From assembly GCA_965230195.1 (NCBI GenBank), contig OZ245997.1, positions 1,364,001 to 1,428,000 on the forward strand: a stretch of 64,000 nucleotides of DNA, given 5' to 3'. This document shows, piece by piece, positions 32,094-43,915 of this stretch; the first letter of the stretch is position 1, and every line of letters starts with the position of its first letter. The notes under the pieces are model-generated. The model was not told the DNA's origin. It saw only the letters and a program-made list of their open reading frames with translations, and ran no database searches. Origin of the DNA: Putridiphycobacter sp965230195 (GTDB taxonomy: Bacteria > Bacteroidota > Bacteroidia > Flavobacteriales_D > Crocinitomicaceae). Made by a program: the position numbers and the translations under genes.

Positions 32094-35000
32094 TGCTACT
32101 GTTCAAAACGACATTACTGCAGACATTCACAAAGAGACCTGTTTAGTCCTCTCACCTGTGTTCTTTCCGCACATGACTCGTAGTCTTGTACTTCATAACA
32201 AAAGTCATCATTTGAATTGTTTTCCATCCGTGCCGGCAAACGTTGAACACGTACGTGATTTATTTAATGCTGTGCAAAGGGAGAAAAGAACATCATGCAT
32301 GCTTAACGAACGACCGAATCAAGATCTAATGACCTTGAGTTGCACAAATAAAAATGCGATGGATGAAAAATGAGTGAAACGTAAGATCACTCCCTTTTAG
32401 GAATCTAAAAGGAACCAGAGTGTTGTTGTCCGTTCATCTGCAAAAATAAAACTCCGAGCTCGAACGCTTCAGTTCGAGCGGTCGACTAGTTCAACTTGAT
32501 CGGGATCCGTTTCTTGCCTAACTTGGACATGGATGACGGTCTGAGTGCTGCGATCTTTCTTCCAAAGTGCGTCCACGAATTGGCGGAAGCGCAACATACA
32601 GTAGATTGTAATCATGCTAATCAAAGTACTTTTGTGTGACTCTCTGCCCGCCGAGAGCAAATAGAATCTAATTGTGCGAATCTTATGCTTCGCCAAGAAA
32701 AAGAAAAGGATCAGAAGGAGACCGATGTTCAGCAGAAGAACGACTGCGACCAGGAAGGCCCGCAGACTGTCATCGGACGTCTTCTCGTCGTCCAGAATGA
32801 GACCGCAAAGAACAGTGCACAGGCTGACAAAAAGGGAGGCAGATTCCAGAAGATTGAGGGCCTCGAGTTCTGCTTTGAATGGCGACACCATGATGTGCAA
32901 GAACAGAACAAGCAGAAGAAGTGCAATGAGCAGATGTCCTTGCAAATTGGCCCCCAGGCTGTGTGAAAAAGTGGCAATAACAGCGATCAAGGCCTTTCTT
33001 AGCAAGACAATACAATCCCAGAAAACATAGGCTTCTTTAAAGCCTTTGAACTGCATTCCGATGGTCTCCTGTATCCACGGGGAGTCAAGAATCCCCCTTT
33101 CTCTAGCGATGATCAAGATCATTCCCAAGGAAACGAGGAAAAGGATGGCGAAAATGATAAGCGGTATGGCGATGGCAAAAACGAGTGTGGCATGACTGTC
33201 GGCAAAGCATCTGACAGAGGTATCCTCTGCCCAATACGAGTTAGAGGTGTCAATGCCATGAAGGGTAGCGGAGTCATAGACATCGACACAGGAGAAAACG
33301 TTGATGGCTGTTCGGAAGAGGGGCAGATAGGCAACGTAAAGCACAGACACCACTGTCAGGACGAATCTCTTTGCCAGATAGTTCCACGGTCTGTCTTTCT
33401 TGGTTGCGCTGCATACCCAAAACGCACATATAAAAAAAGCGACGGCCAAAGGGATCACAGTGACGAGAGCTGCCTGAAGAACAGATCTCGGTGCTGATCC
33501 GTTCTTCGACAGCAGGCACATGAATGAGAAGGTAGATGCCTGACTGACAGCGCCTCCTATCCAATCTGCACAGAGCACACATCTCTGTTACACCGCAGCG
33601 ACAGTTGTTGGTTACCCCATGATTCGAAGAGTCGGAGAATGGCAGGTGACCACGCCATGTCGAGTGCGATTCCAGTGGCCACCACTTGGACGAAGTTGAT
33701 GGTGATCTGCGATCATGAAAAGGAAGGGAGCTGCTGTAAAAGGGACGTTACCTTCAGAACTTGCACAAACTTCGTGCTCTCTTCCTTGGCCTTGTTTTCG
33801 TAGTTCTCGTTTCGATCCTGTCGTGCTTCTGTTTGTTCTTCGGATTCTCTCTCTTGTTCGGGAAGACGCATGGCCCTGCGGCTAATGTATGCAGCTAAGG
33901 GGACGGGAAGGCGCTTCCAGCTTAGGACAAAACGAGATGAGTTCCGTTGAGACTGTGGGTGATTGGCAAGAGTGAGGTTTCCTCTGATCTGAAGCAAGGT
34001 GAGCATCGTCAAGATGAAGAAAGCAGCCAGAACAGCAAAAACCGCCGAGGCATTGGATCCGCAGACCAGACACCGGAAGGCGCCCAGTTTGCCATGACCC
34101 TCTGCGCATGATCCGCACAGAGGGCCTTCGTACCCGTCCTCGCACAAATCGGCTTGGTACTGCTCGATCTCTTCATCGGAGAAGTCACACCCTTCTGCCG
34201 CATCGACCGCGACCGTTCTGTTCAGTTCCGACGCATTGAGTCCACGACAGGCTTCCCCGAACACGCACTTCTGCATGTGGTGCGAGCAGGGGAACGCATT
34301 CCAGTGTCCAGACTTTGGCAGCGCGTACTTGCCAGAGCAGTCGCCGTTGTCGGGACAGACGGTGCATGTCCCGGTCTCAGGATCGAAGTTGTAGCGTCCG
34401 GGCTTGCATTCGATGCAGCCTCTGTTGTCATCTCGAGGGACTTCGTTGATCACACAGGGACGGATGTTGACAGACAGCGTGACGTGTTCTTCGCTCAGAT
34501 CTGGGACAATCAAGGCCGCCGTGTAGTCGTCGGGCGTCACCAGCGGCGGGCCGACGGTAATGTTGTCCCTCCCAGATGTTAGGTTGCCGACCAGGTCGTT
34601 CGGCAGGAGACCGTCGTCCGACACCAGAACTGCTCTGGCGTACGACAAGTAGTCGGGCAGATGCACGTCCTCCAAATCGCCAAACTGGGCCTTTGCGTCT
34701 CGGGATCCTCTTCTGGCTGGACCCTGTCCGTAGTGATCGTACATGGAGACTTCTATGGCTGGGAGATCGTCGCCACTCTTCCACCTTCCCAGACCATATT
34801 CGTCTCCCTGCTCCAGCGGCACACGCGTCCCGTTCTTGTAGTACAGTGTGACGTAGTAACCGAATGCTGGTGTAGCAATGTCGGGTCCATACCCACCTTC
34901 CCCCACAGTGTTTCCCTTCATCGCTCTGCACACAGCACTTTTTGCGAACGATGTGATCGTGAAGTTTTGAGTGTGTGAATCCTCCACAAAACTTCTACAT

Positions 35001-38000
35001 TTGGGGGCAAGGACTTCGACACGGTGTGGATTGAGTGCAAAAACTGCACCTCCAGCGACAGAAGCTCGATTTCTGCGGAACGTTAAACGGGAAGCACTCT
35101 CTGAGAACGGATTGGCTCTACTGTGATCTTTTTCTACCGATATTTCAGGGACCGAGGCATCAAAGAAAATCGCACCTAAACAAGACAACAGAAAACTGCA
35201 TCATTGACACCCAGCACAACCAAAAGTTGACCTCCGATTGCCGCTTCGTTCTCGACAAATCTACTCGAAGACATCTTCGGTTGAAATGTCGGTCCAAAGT
35301 TTGTCGACGTCGGTGGATGGTTATCCACGTAAGCAATGCCTCCTCCCTTCTGAGCTTTGTTCCGCACAAAAGAGCTTCCTTCGACTGTCGGACCCTTATC
35401 ACCACAGAAAGCCAAGGCTCCTCCGAGTCTTGCCTCGTTTGCTTCAAAGCTGATCTTCGTAAACGTTGCCATCATGCAGTCAGATGCAAGAATGGCTCCT
35501 CCAGATTCGGCAGCAATGTTGTTTCGAAAGACACAGTCTCTTACGTTAAGTCGTGTGAGGCCTCTAACATAGATGGCACCGCCACTGGACGCAACATTGT
35601 CTTCAAAGCGACAATTAACCACGTCCAGTTCTCCTTGCTTCCCTCCGGTGGAGAGATAGATGGCGCCCCCAGTTTGTCCTCTTCTTATTCCGACTGAATT
35701 TGCGGTGAATACGCTATCTTCTATCATCACACTGTCTGTCCTCTGTATGTGAACCGATCCGGAAGCTGGTTGGACTCCTCGGTTGTCAACGAAGTTATGC
35801 ATCGCAGTGCAGTTTGTCATTTTGAGTGTCTTTATGTCTTCTACGAACAGAACATTGCCGGCCAGATTATGATAAGGGTTCTCTGCTTGGGCGGAATTGC
35901 GCTCAAATCGACTACCTCTCACTTCAACCTCGATCTCCCGTCCTTTCGCGTAGACTGTGCCTCCGAATGCGACGATAGAGGAGAAATTGCTTTCAGTCAC
36001 GTTCAGCACCGTGCGAGCGTCGTGACTTGGACTGTTTCTCAAGAAAATGCTGCTGCCATGGCCACAGCCAAAGAGATTCTCAAAACGAGATCGCGCTATT
36101 TCCAGCACCCCGGTGGTATCCACAAAGCGAAACGCAGATCCCAAAGGGCCTGCTCCCCCGACTCTAGGTGCCCTTGCGAAAGATGAACTGTCGGCTTTGA
36201 ATGACACATTACGGGTGTTGGCCATGATGATTAATCCAACATGATCGTCCTCTTTGTTACTACAGCTCCCGGATTCATGGCTCTCGAAACTTGTTGACTC
36301 TGTCAAAACATGTCCATGGTCAAAATGCTCAAACATTACGGAACCACGGACGATTCCTGCTCTAGCATCCGCATGCGCTGTATTGTTGGCAAAGACACAG
36401 TTAGAGAGGGTGACGGCAGAGGTCGAATCGCTGGAACCATTGACCCAAATGCATCCTCTGTCAACACTGTGGTTCTCCTCGAAAACGGAGTCCCTGATCT
36501 CCAGATGCGCAGGAGAGGTGGCACGGATGCAGGTACCATCTCTGGCAGCGTTCTTGAAGAAGCGTGTGGAGCTGATTTCACCGCTGGATCCGTTTCGTAG
36601 ATCCAGGCATCCACCCGGATTAAAGTAGATATTGTACTCAAACTGAGCGCCTTTCAGGGCGACTTTGCTCTCGGAGGCAACGATGACGGCGCCAGCATTG
36701 CCGGTGTTGTTTGCAAACTTTGAATTCCCGCTGATCGACAGGGACCCTCTGTCGACGGACACAGGGTAGCCAGCGTTGTCGACGGAGACGAGATCTTTCA
36801 CAGTGCTCGTAGATGCTTCAGGGAATCGGAAGGCAGCGTTGTCCAAAGCGTGCATCTCAGTGTAGCCGCCGGGAAAGCTTTTCGTCCTACGATCGAACGC
36901 AAATCGCACGTCTGCCTGCAAAGCAAGGAAGCATTACCATGTGGGCAGGTCGACGTTCGAAGGGATATAAATTCTCTGCGACGTGTGATAGGACATTCTG
37001 TCGCCAACAACAGACTGACGCCGCTGAGTGTTCTCTGAGATAACGATGTTTTCAAGATCATTTTTGTGGCCGAATATGGAACCAAGGAAGTAGGTGTTCC
37101 CGTGAAAATCAAAGTCACGCAGCTTGACCTTGACACATGACGGATCTTGGGCACGGAATCCTGCGATGCCGCCTGGATTCATGTTGTGGCTGAAGTCGAC
37201 GCCGCGCATTTCCAATACAATATCGCCATCGCGTGATCGATCGCAGCTGATCTCGACGACACTGAGGTTGTAGAACGGATCGGTGAAGACGCAGCCCCGG
37301 ACGGAGACGTTTTCCAAGACGACGTCGACATCCCTAAGAATAGAAGAGATCTGAAAAGACATCGATGGAAGCACTCCGTCACCGACCTGATGACGAAGAG
37401 GGGGTCATTAGGAGGACACGTCAGAGTTGGTTTCGCGCGTGCTTGTCGCGTGGACTTCTCCTCGTCGCGTCGGGGTCCTCGGATTTCCAGACGCTTTGAA
37501 ATTTCGATCTGTCTTTTCGGCTGGACAGGTCTGGAGACGTTCAGCCGAATGGTGTCGCCGTCGGAGGCGCAGTCGACGACGTCTTGCAAGTCGTGGTCTT
37601 CGAAGTAAGCGTCGTCGACATGCCATGCCCGTGTCGCGTCGTCATGGGTCTCGTCAACGATCTTCTTCGGCAGTTTGCACCCGTCACCTACGAAGGTCGC
37701 ACTGGTGACGAAGTCGATGACAGCAGCTTCTTGAATTCGGGCAGCGAAACGTCGAGCCATCGGACAAGAAGTGACAAAAATAGCAAGGATCGTCCGCCAA
37801 GCCGGCAACGAAACGAATCGCATCACTACCTGCGGGACTCTGTTGTGCTCCTGTCGAACAGGCGATTAAGAGAACTGTTCCTGCCAGATGGAGCAGCGAT
37901 TCTACGGGCATTCGTTGCATGACCCGAAAAAGTCTTATGTGAACCAACGAACTTCGAACAGGACGAAGTCAGCGTTTGTCAACCGATGTTCGAATGCAAG

Positions 38001-38154
38001 GATAATGATGCTCATGGACTGCGAGACGTCCGTCATCCAGACACCTCCGATCGATGACGGTCCTCGCGATGCTGTTGAACTGCCTTCCTGTCAATACACG
38101 ACGATTCTTCGCCCCGAAGTCGACAAGACGCCGAGACATGTCTACGTCGTTTCC
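32094..38154. repeat. segmental duplication, copy B
   Basis: Counterpart of 1444-7525 in the same orientation. The internal offset shrinks from +30657 to +30637 through small indels, including the intron between exons 3 and 4 (32 nt in A, 35 nt in B). Confidence 0.85.
32469..37823 (-). CDS. Pmp-repeat beta-helix / cysteine-rich / multi-pass membrane protein, copy B
   Basis: Six exons (37823-37383, 37350-36955, 36915-35211, 35175-33752, 33706-33616, 33565-32469) total 5154 nt, 1717 codons. Phases are consistent at every junction; introns are 32, 39, 35, 45 and 50 nt. The N-terminus is hydrophobic (RTILAIFVTS). Then come about 1000 residues of right-handed beta-helix repeats like chlamydial Pmp and adhesin repeats (GGAIYLSTGG, SSGGAIYVRG, ESGGAILASD, FRNNIA, FEANEARLGGAL). 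A stalk with EGF/TNFR-like cysteines follows (CIECKPGRY, CTVCPDNGDCSG, CEDGYEGPLCGSCAEGHG), then a first membrane helix (SAVFAVLAAFFILTML), and a C-terminal block with about seven further hydrophobic segments. It is probably a plasma-membrane surface protein for adhesion or sensing, with a large extracellular domain; ligand unknown. Similar beta-helix plus multi-TM architectures are known in algae and stramenopiles. The start may lie slightly upstream in another exon. Intron 2 is the least secure. Confidence 0.82.
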
Positions 38155-38547
38155 GGGCCGCCATCACCAATGGAAGTTTGATGGAATGTTCTGGCGAATT
38201 CATGGTCTCTCAGCTAAGATGAAGCGCTATCTATCGTTACCCCTCCGACGACGCCCATTGGCTCGTGCAACGTCTAGGCAAAGTAACTGTTGTCCACTGG
38301 GATCGTTTGTCTGTGGATCTTGTCTGCCTAACTGCACGGCACAATAACATAACAACGGATAAGATTGATGGCAGTTAGAATGTCGACCTTGCAGGGCAGG
38401 ACCATCAGTGGCTTCCCACTGTCGTACACTCAACGCACATCATGTCTGTGGACTGGATCAAGTCATCGACTATTGCTTCTAGACGAGGGAGTTTTCTTGG
38501 TGCTGTTCAAGAAGATAAGTGAATCTGTCCATGATATGTCCACGCTC

Positions 38548-38790
38548 CTAAAGAAAGCGATGTCGAGTAAGATAGAATGCGATTGATGTGATGGATTCTT
38601 CCGGAGAGACGAGGTCAGAGGGTCCTTCATTTAAGGCGATGTGTGCAGCTTGGGCAACACGATTGGCATTCTCCACAACTGCCTGGGAGACATTAGCGAT
38701 GACTTCTTCCGTTTGCGGATCGACGATGAGAAACGGCTTTCCCGAAGCGTTTATCACAAAGTCACCGTTGATCACGAACTACAAAACCTT
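38548..38790 (-). pseudogene. aldehyde dehydrogenase N-terminal fragment
   Basis: About 50 codons match the start of the ALDH1/2 family: INGDFVINASGKPF, VDPQTEEVIANVSQA, AHIALNEGP. Compare the usual INGEFV...G..F...P.TGEVIA...A..AF..GPW. A stop lies just upstream of the first block. After NEGP the similarity ends where the family would continue W...ER. No further ALDH exons (NAD-binding GxGxxxG, catalytic Cys) were found within several kilobases. It looks like a captured or decayed exon. Confidence 0.6.
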
Positions 38791-38799
38791 ACCCGTTCT

Positions 38800-39980
38800 T
38801 GGCAGCTAATCGACATGCTGTCGACAGACATTAACACTTTAACGTTTTTGAGAATTCAAAGACGCTTGGCCCAAAAAACCGTCGGCGCCACTATAGGAAA
38901 ATAATGCAAAGTGTGACGGCAGAAGTTGCCAAGCGTTTTGAGCATGGAAGCGACCCAAGCACGGACGATGCGAAAAGGCCTCGTCGGGAACGAGAAATGC
39001 GTGAAACACATTTGTTTTGCTAAATTCTGAACCAAGAAAAAGCCACACGACGTCGAGATGAAAACGCAAACGGAGACCACAACAAACTGTTTGTATATCT
39101 GCGTTTTGCGTTGATTTTTCGCTGAAAGAACATGATATAAAGAATAGGGCGTTGTAGGAGATGCGCTCACTAGTTCATAAAGCTTCTCAGTCCACCAGAA
39201 AAGTAGGAGTGAAAACAATCACCGAAGACGGAACTAGATGACGATGCAGACGCTGTTGTAGAATCTCTAAAGCCAAAAGGACGAGTCGTCGCCGGACATA
39301 AAACCACAGAAGCCGCACCCTCGCATGTTCACATACACTAAACACGACATCTCTCTTTTGACGCATGTCCCTCTGTGCCTGCCTCCCTTGTTCCCTTGCA
39401 CTTGTCGAAACAACGCATGCGTATGCATTCAGCTTCTAAAAGACCCACGTGGACATAAGTAGAAGAACCTCTTGTGAATGAAAATCTCAAATCCAAGTCC
39501 GTCGACGGGATGCATGAAACTCCACATCTGATGACGAACAAGACCCTCATCTAGTTTTCAGGCCTATAGAAAGATATCTCTTTTATTTTGAAGGAACCGG
39601 AAGTCGGACAGGAAGTAAGATGCGCATGACAGCCTCATCGTTATAAGTTCGCAGGGGCAGTTTAAGTACACCGACATCTACCTCCTGGATCTTTGCACAG
39701 ACTGGAAAAATGCCGCGTTCCGCCAGCTGCTTCTGTTACTGTCTCTAAGAGCACGTAGAAAAGAATTTACAGAACGCGCAGGGAAGATTGCAAGTGACCT
39801 CACAGTTTAGCAAGAAAGAGTGTTTAGCCGAATGGCCAGGTTGCACGTAATTTCCCTTTCTGCGAGTTTGTACAATAGAAGACAGAAAATAAAGAGCCGG
39901 ACTCGACAATCCATCGATGCTTCATTTTCAGACCCACGCACGCATTCTTAGACTTCGTTTGAAGAATCTCATCGTTCAAG
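38800..39980. other. intergenic, no gene recognised
   Basis: There are short ORFs only. This is the 3' flank of F-box/LRR gene 2. Unlike the flanks of genes 1 and 3, it shows no similarity to them that I could see. Confidence 0.4.
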
Positions 39981-41627
39981 TCAAATGAGCCAAGCGTGAT
40001 CGAGCGTTTTTGAGAATGATGACCAGCAGGTCATGTTTCGCGATTTCACGATCAAGTTCGGCGATCTTCTTTCTATGGATTTCACGTCGCTTTCGTCTTC
40101 TGTGATGTAATCTAAGGGCATATCCAACCACAACTGTTCGAGCCCCGTGACGAGGTTAACAGGCAGCGAACGCAACAGTGTTTCTCGGTTCCTCTCGCCA
40201 GAAGAGACGATCGTCAGAATACGGAGATTCTGCAACCTCTCTAGCGCTTCTACCCCTTTCTTCGAGATGTTTCCAGCCCTGAAATCATAGGGCTCAGTTC
40301 CGAAAAGAAGAACCTCCAGATTCGTCTGCCGGGAAATGGACACCAGCTCCGAGTCGTCTGAAATGGGGATAAGACTCAAGGAACGAAGTTTGGGCGGCAT
40401 TGGCTTATCTAACGGCAGTTGGAGCAACTGATTCGCCGGGTCATAAACTTTCTTCCAACTTAGGAGCTCAAGCTTGTGGAATCGTGTGACAAACGTCACA
40501 TCGCCGTCCTTCACTGTGCAATAATGAACTCTCAAGGCCTTCAGGTTCGGGAGGTTTTCTTTCAACGATGCGCCATCGAAGTGATACGACTCGAGTTCCA
40601 AACACTCCAATTGTTCGAACCTAGAGAGCGTCTCTACTGGGATATCAAGGCTAACATCCGGATGCCATACATCCAAACGAAGGGCCTTAAGGTGTCTCGC
40701 GAAACGAGCGAGAGATATACGTTCCAGACTGTCTACAGAAGGAGACTCCAGGGACAGGCTTTGTACACGATCGAGTAAAACAACGCTGTCTAATATAGAA
40801 CTTTGTGAACTATGCAGTATGGCTGAAGAAATCGTCGCCCATGAGAGCGCCTCCGGGGTACATAGACAGAAGTCCATATTTTGCAACGTTACGTGATTTA
40901 CTTTTTTAAGGAAATCGAACTGCGTAACGCAACTTAACAAACCTGCCGTGGTCTCCAGCGTATCCAGTCCATTCAAACTGTTGATGAATTCAGCAAGGCC
41001 CTTCGTAAAATCCACAAACGGAGAACCAGCGTACAACAAGGATGTCGCGTTCAAATGGGGTTTGCCGTTGAGCCTAAGATTGTCCGTGTGATATATGTAC
41101 GCAGAGGTGATCCTCCCTAATCTGGATAACTGTTCTCCTGCGATTGGACAGTGATAGAGGAGGGGTACGGATGCCTTGAGTCCGACTTCAATCTGCGTCA
41201 GCTCCGGCATCTGACAGAGCACGTCAACAACCCTCTCCAGCTTAGTACAATACCAATTCTTTAGAAAAAGCTTCTTCTGCTTACGGTTTCTTGGAATTGC
41301 ATGTTTCAGAGGGTGAGTTAGAAACGGCGAGATGTCTACAGACGTCACTCGTTTGAACTTCGACAGCGACGCGATGTCCTCGTCGACAATGATTCGCGTG
41401 GTGTCGGGTCGAATCTCCTCCACGTGCATGGTGACCGCTGCCGACCAGTGTCTGTTGATCAGTCGCAGAGACCTGCCCTCCAGTCTCCATCTCCGAGCAT
41501 CCTTGAGGACTCGAACGAGACTGTCGACGACGGGCAGAGGCAGCGACGCCCAATCTCGATGATCTTCATTCAACGACGTCTCGGCCTCCAGCGACTCGGT
41601 AAGAAGACCGGTCTCCTGTCCCGTCAT
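39981..41627 (-). CDS. F-box/LRR protein 2
   Basis: A single-exon ORF of 548 aa from the ATG at 41627 (MTGQETGLL). The N-terminus RDWASLPLPVVDSLVRVLKDARRW...LRLINRHWSAAV has the LP...V...L...LR.......W pattern of an F-box. The rest is irregular leucine-rich repeats (LTQIEVGLKA, LECLELESYHF, LKALRVHYCTV, LELLSWKKV, LRSLSLIPI, LEVLLFGTE, LRILTIVSS). It aligns throughout with the genes at 24150 and 43916 but is the most diverged of the three. The family role is substrate recognition in an SCF-type ubiquitin ligase; unproven here. The 5' flank of about 110 bp is shared with its paralogues. Confidence 0.85.
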   Translation of the reverse strand: MTGQETGLLTESLEAETSLNEDHRDWASLPLPVVDSLVRVLKDARRWRLEGRSLRLINRHWSAAVTMHVEEIRPDTTRIIVDEDIASLSKFKRVTSVDISPFLTHPLKHAIPRNRKQKKLFLKNWYCTKLERVVDVLCQMPELTQIEVGLKASVPLLYHCPIAGEQLSRLGRITSAYIYHTDNLRLNGKPHLNATSLLYAGSPFVDFTKGLAEFINSLNGLDTLETTAGLLSCVTQFDFLKKVNHVTLQNMDFCLCTPEALSWATISSAILHSSQSSILDSVVLLDRVQSLSLESPSVDSLERISLARFARHLKALRLDVWHPDVSLDIPVETLSRFEQLECLELESYHFDGASLKENLPNLKALRVHYCTVKDGDVTFVTRFHKLELLSWKKVYDPANQLLQLPLDKPMPPKLRSLSLIPISDDSELVSISRQTNLEVLLFGTEPYDFRAGNISKKGVEALERLQNLRILTIVSSGERNRETLLRSLPVNLVTGLEQLWLDMPLDYITEDESDVKSIERRSPNLIVKSRNMTCWSSFSKTLDHAWLI

Positions 41628-42869
41628 CTCGCTCCTCGATTTTTAACAATGGATAGCGAACAAAGAGCGAAAACCTGCAACAAATATGCGAGTCGTGACG
41701 AGGATAAGAAGCAAGTAGGATGCTCGAAAGCAGGCGTTCCGATGCTGACGTGACAGTTGCGAAGTCGCAGTTCGTACGTCAGCTGTTGGTCGAATTGAGA
41801 ATCTTCCCATTGCATTGTTTCAACGAAGTCATGTGTGAGCAGTCTAACTGAATAACTGAAGTCGCTAAACTTTGTCGGATGGATCATACAGTTAAAGGCG
41901 AGACGCATCTTCCCGCCAGAAAAGACCAGAGGTTTCCTCCGTCAAGAAATCCGAGCGACGAAACTCGTCAGACGGTAAAAGCGCGCAGAAGTTGTGTCAA
42001 TGATATCTCAGTACTGTACACGCACAATAAGACGTGCGTGTTAAGCCACAGACTCCGCAGTGTCGGCTCTCCTTGTCACGCTCTCTAGTGTGGTCGGTGC
42101 ATGCAGCTTCATGTGCTCGGAGAGTTGCGTCCTCGCCGAAGTCGCGTTTCTGCGATCTCGTTGCGCTTGTCCTCGGAGTGCGTCACTCCATCTTCCCCCT
42201 GCAGCGCCATGTCGCGCAATCGAAGTTTTAGTTCTGGGGCAAAACACGAGTCTCTGAGACGAAGAGAAAGGGCATCGGCACAGAAAATGATGCTCGTCTT
42301 CGTAGATGCGGGGATCTGCGTGCTCACTGTCCGATTTGATAGCTCTGACGCTTAATAGAACGCTTACGGGGAACGGATACAAAGCTACAATCCGTCCAAG
42401 TTGTAGGTCTTCGACGCTGACTTTTGCACTGGTCTTCCTAGCCGATGGTACACCACCGCGTCGCACCGAAATTCACGAGGTACCTTCTTGCGTGCCCTCA
42501 ACTCCCTTGTCCGCTCTCGGTTGCTCACACCCACGTGCAAGATTTGTCCGATACGGCAGTTGCGTGTAGTTGTGATGAAGATCAATGCTTCCACCGTACT
42601 TAGTACCTTCCACGCACAAACTTTAAGCGAGAGGCTGATCGCAAACGAGCACCCAGGCGTTGGAATACCCGAAAACGTGAAATCCAGAGAACGTTCAAAA
42701 CGAGAGGAGAGTTGGTAACATCAAACGATGGAATGAAATAGGTGTCAATATCCGCTATGAACTGCACAGGCATGCTGCGCTTCCACATCACAGAAGTGAT
42801 CATTTTCTCGGTTATTCCCAAAAATAGGCCAAGCAGGCGAAGATCAGGAGGTGTTCCCATTCCTCGTTC
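41628..42869. other. intergenic, no gene recognised
   Basis: Beyond the shared ~110-bp F-box/LRR promoter-proximal segment there are only unsupported ORFs on both strands. Confidence 0.4.
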
Positions 42870-43915
42870 CTTGTATTCCGAGTTGCCGGTTAGAGAGAAC
42901 CGGAGGATGTCTTACCAAGAGTCGCAAGCGGCCGCACCGTTGGCCAGCCAGGTAAGGTGAAGCAATTCTGGACACAACGCCACATCGCTGTGCATTCAGA
43001 TGTCGCCAAAGCGGCTCTAGTCAGCGGCCTCATTATTAAGGGTTTACGTCACGTCGAAGGCAAAACCGTGTCTGAAGGGCGCGCGAACAGTTTCAATATG
43101 TCATCCTCTCTCCGTGTGGCGCAAGATGTTCGACATTCCAGTCCTACAAGAGGGGCAAGCACACAGAGAACGGAATGTATTTAAATAAGGGCACATTATC
43201 GAGAGAAGCTTCTATTCCAAAGTGGTTGTCGTCAAGAAGGCGATCTGTTCACCGATGAGTCTAGACCCCGGACTGCAACAGAAGGCGAAAAGGACCCTCT
43301 AACCCCGTCCATCGTCACGCGTTCAACTAGAGCCTCCATCTCTTGTTGAGCTGTGGAGGATTTGCACACATAGCGGGATTCGAAACCGAACAGAACTTAT
43401 CTCGGCAATAAAAGTAAGCCAGCGCAATCCTCGATTGTTTCAAATCCCGCCTAACGGGGAACCTCAATCGTACTTGCAGGCAAGGGGCTCGACTCTTCTT
43501 GCTTCGGAGTAGGCGGCAGTCTGCAGATCACCGAATTTTGATCCAAATGGTGACTGACACCTTTTGTGAGTTTGACAGCGACAGTTGAACATCAACTGTA
43601 ACACCAACTGTATCCGAGTTCTGGATGTCGAGCACAACTAAAGAACTTTTTTCTTATCGATTGCCGCAACTACCACCGCAGAGAACAAGGCCGAATAGAC
43701 AACGCAGATGTGTGAGAGCAAAGGAACAGTCAGTGCAAATCGTCATAGAATCAATCTAACATGAACATCCACTTCTGTACAAGCGATCGGGACAGCGTCG
43801 CTGGTTTTGCAAATTTTTGCTGTAACATGCAACAGACATAACATCAACTATGACCACTCGTGCACCAACTTTAAATCTTTTGTTGGTATTATTTGGGAAA
43901 CGATTATCTTCCGAG
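42870..43915. repeat. duplicated 3' flank of F-box/LRR gene 3 (matches about 23240-24149)
   Basis: It is collinear with the flank of gene 1, apart from about 120 bp (about 42960-43085) present only here and scattered changes. Confidence 0.8.
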
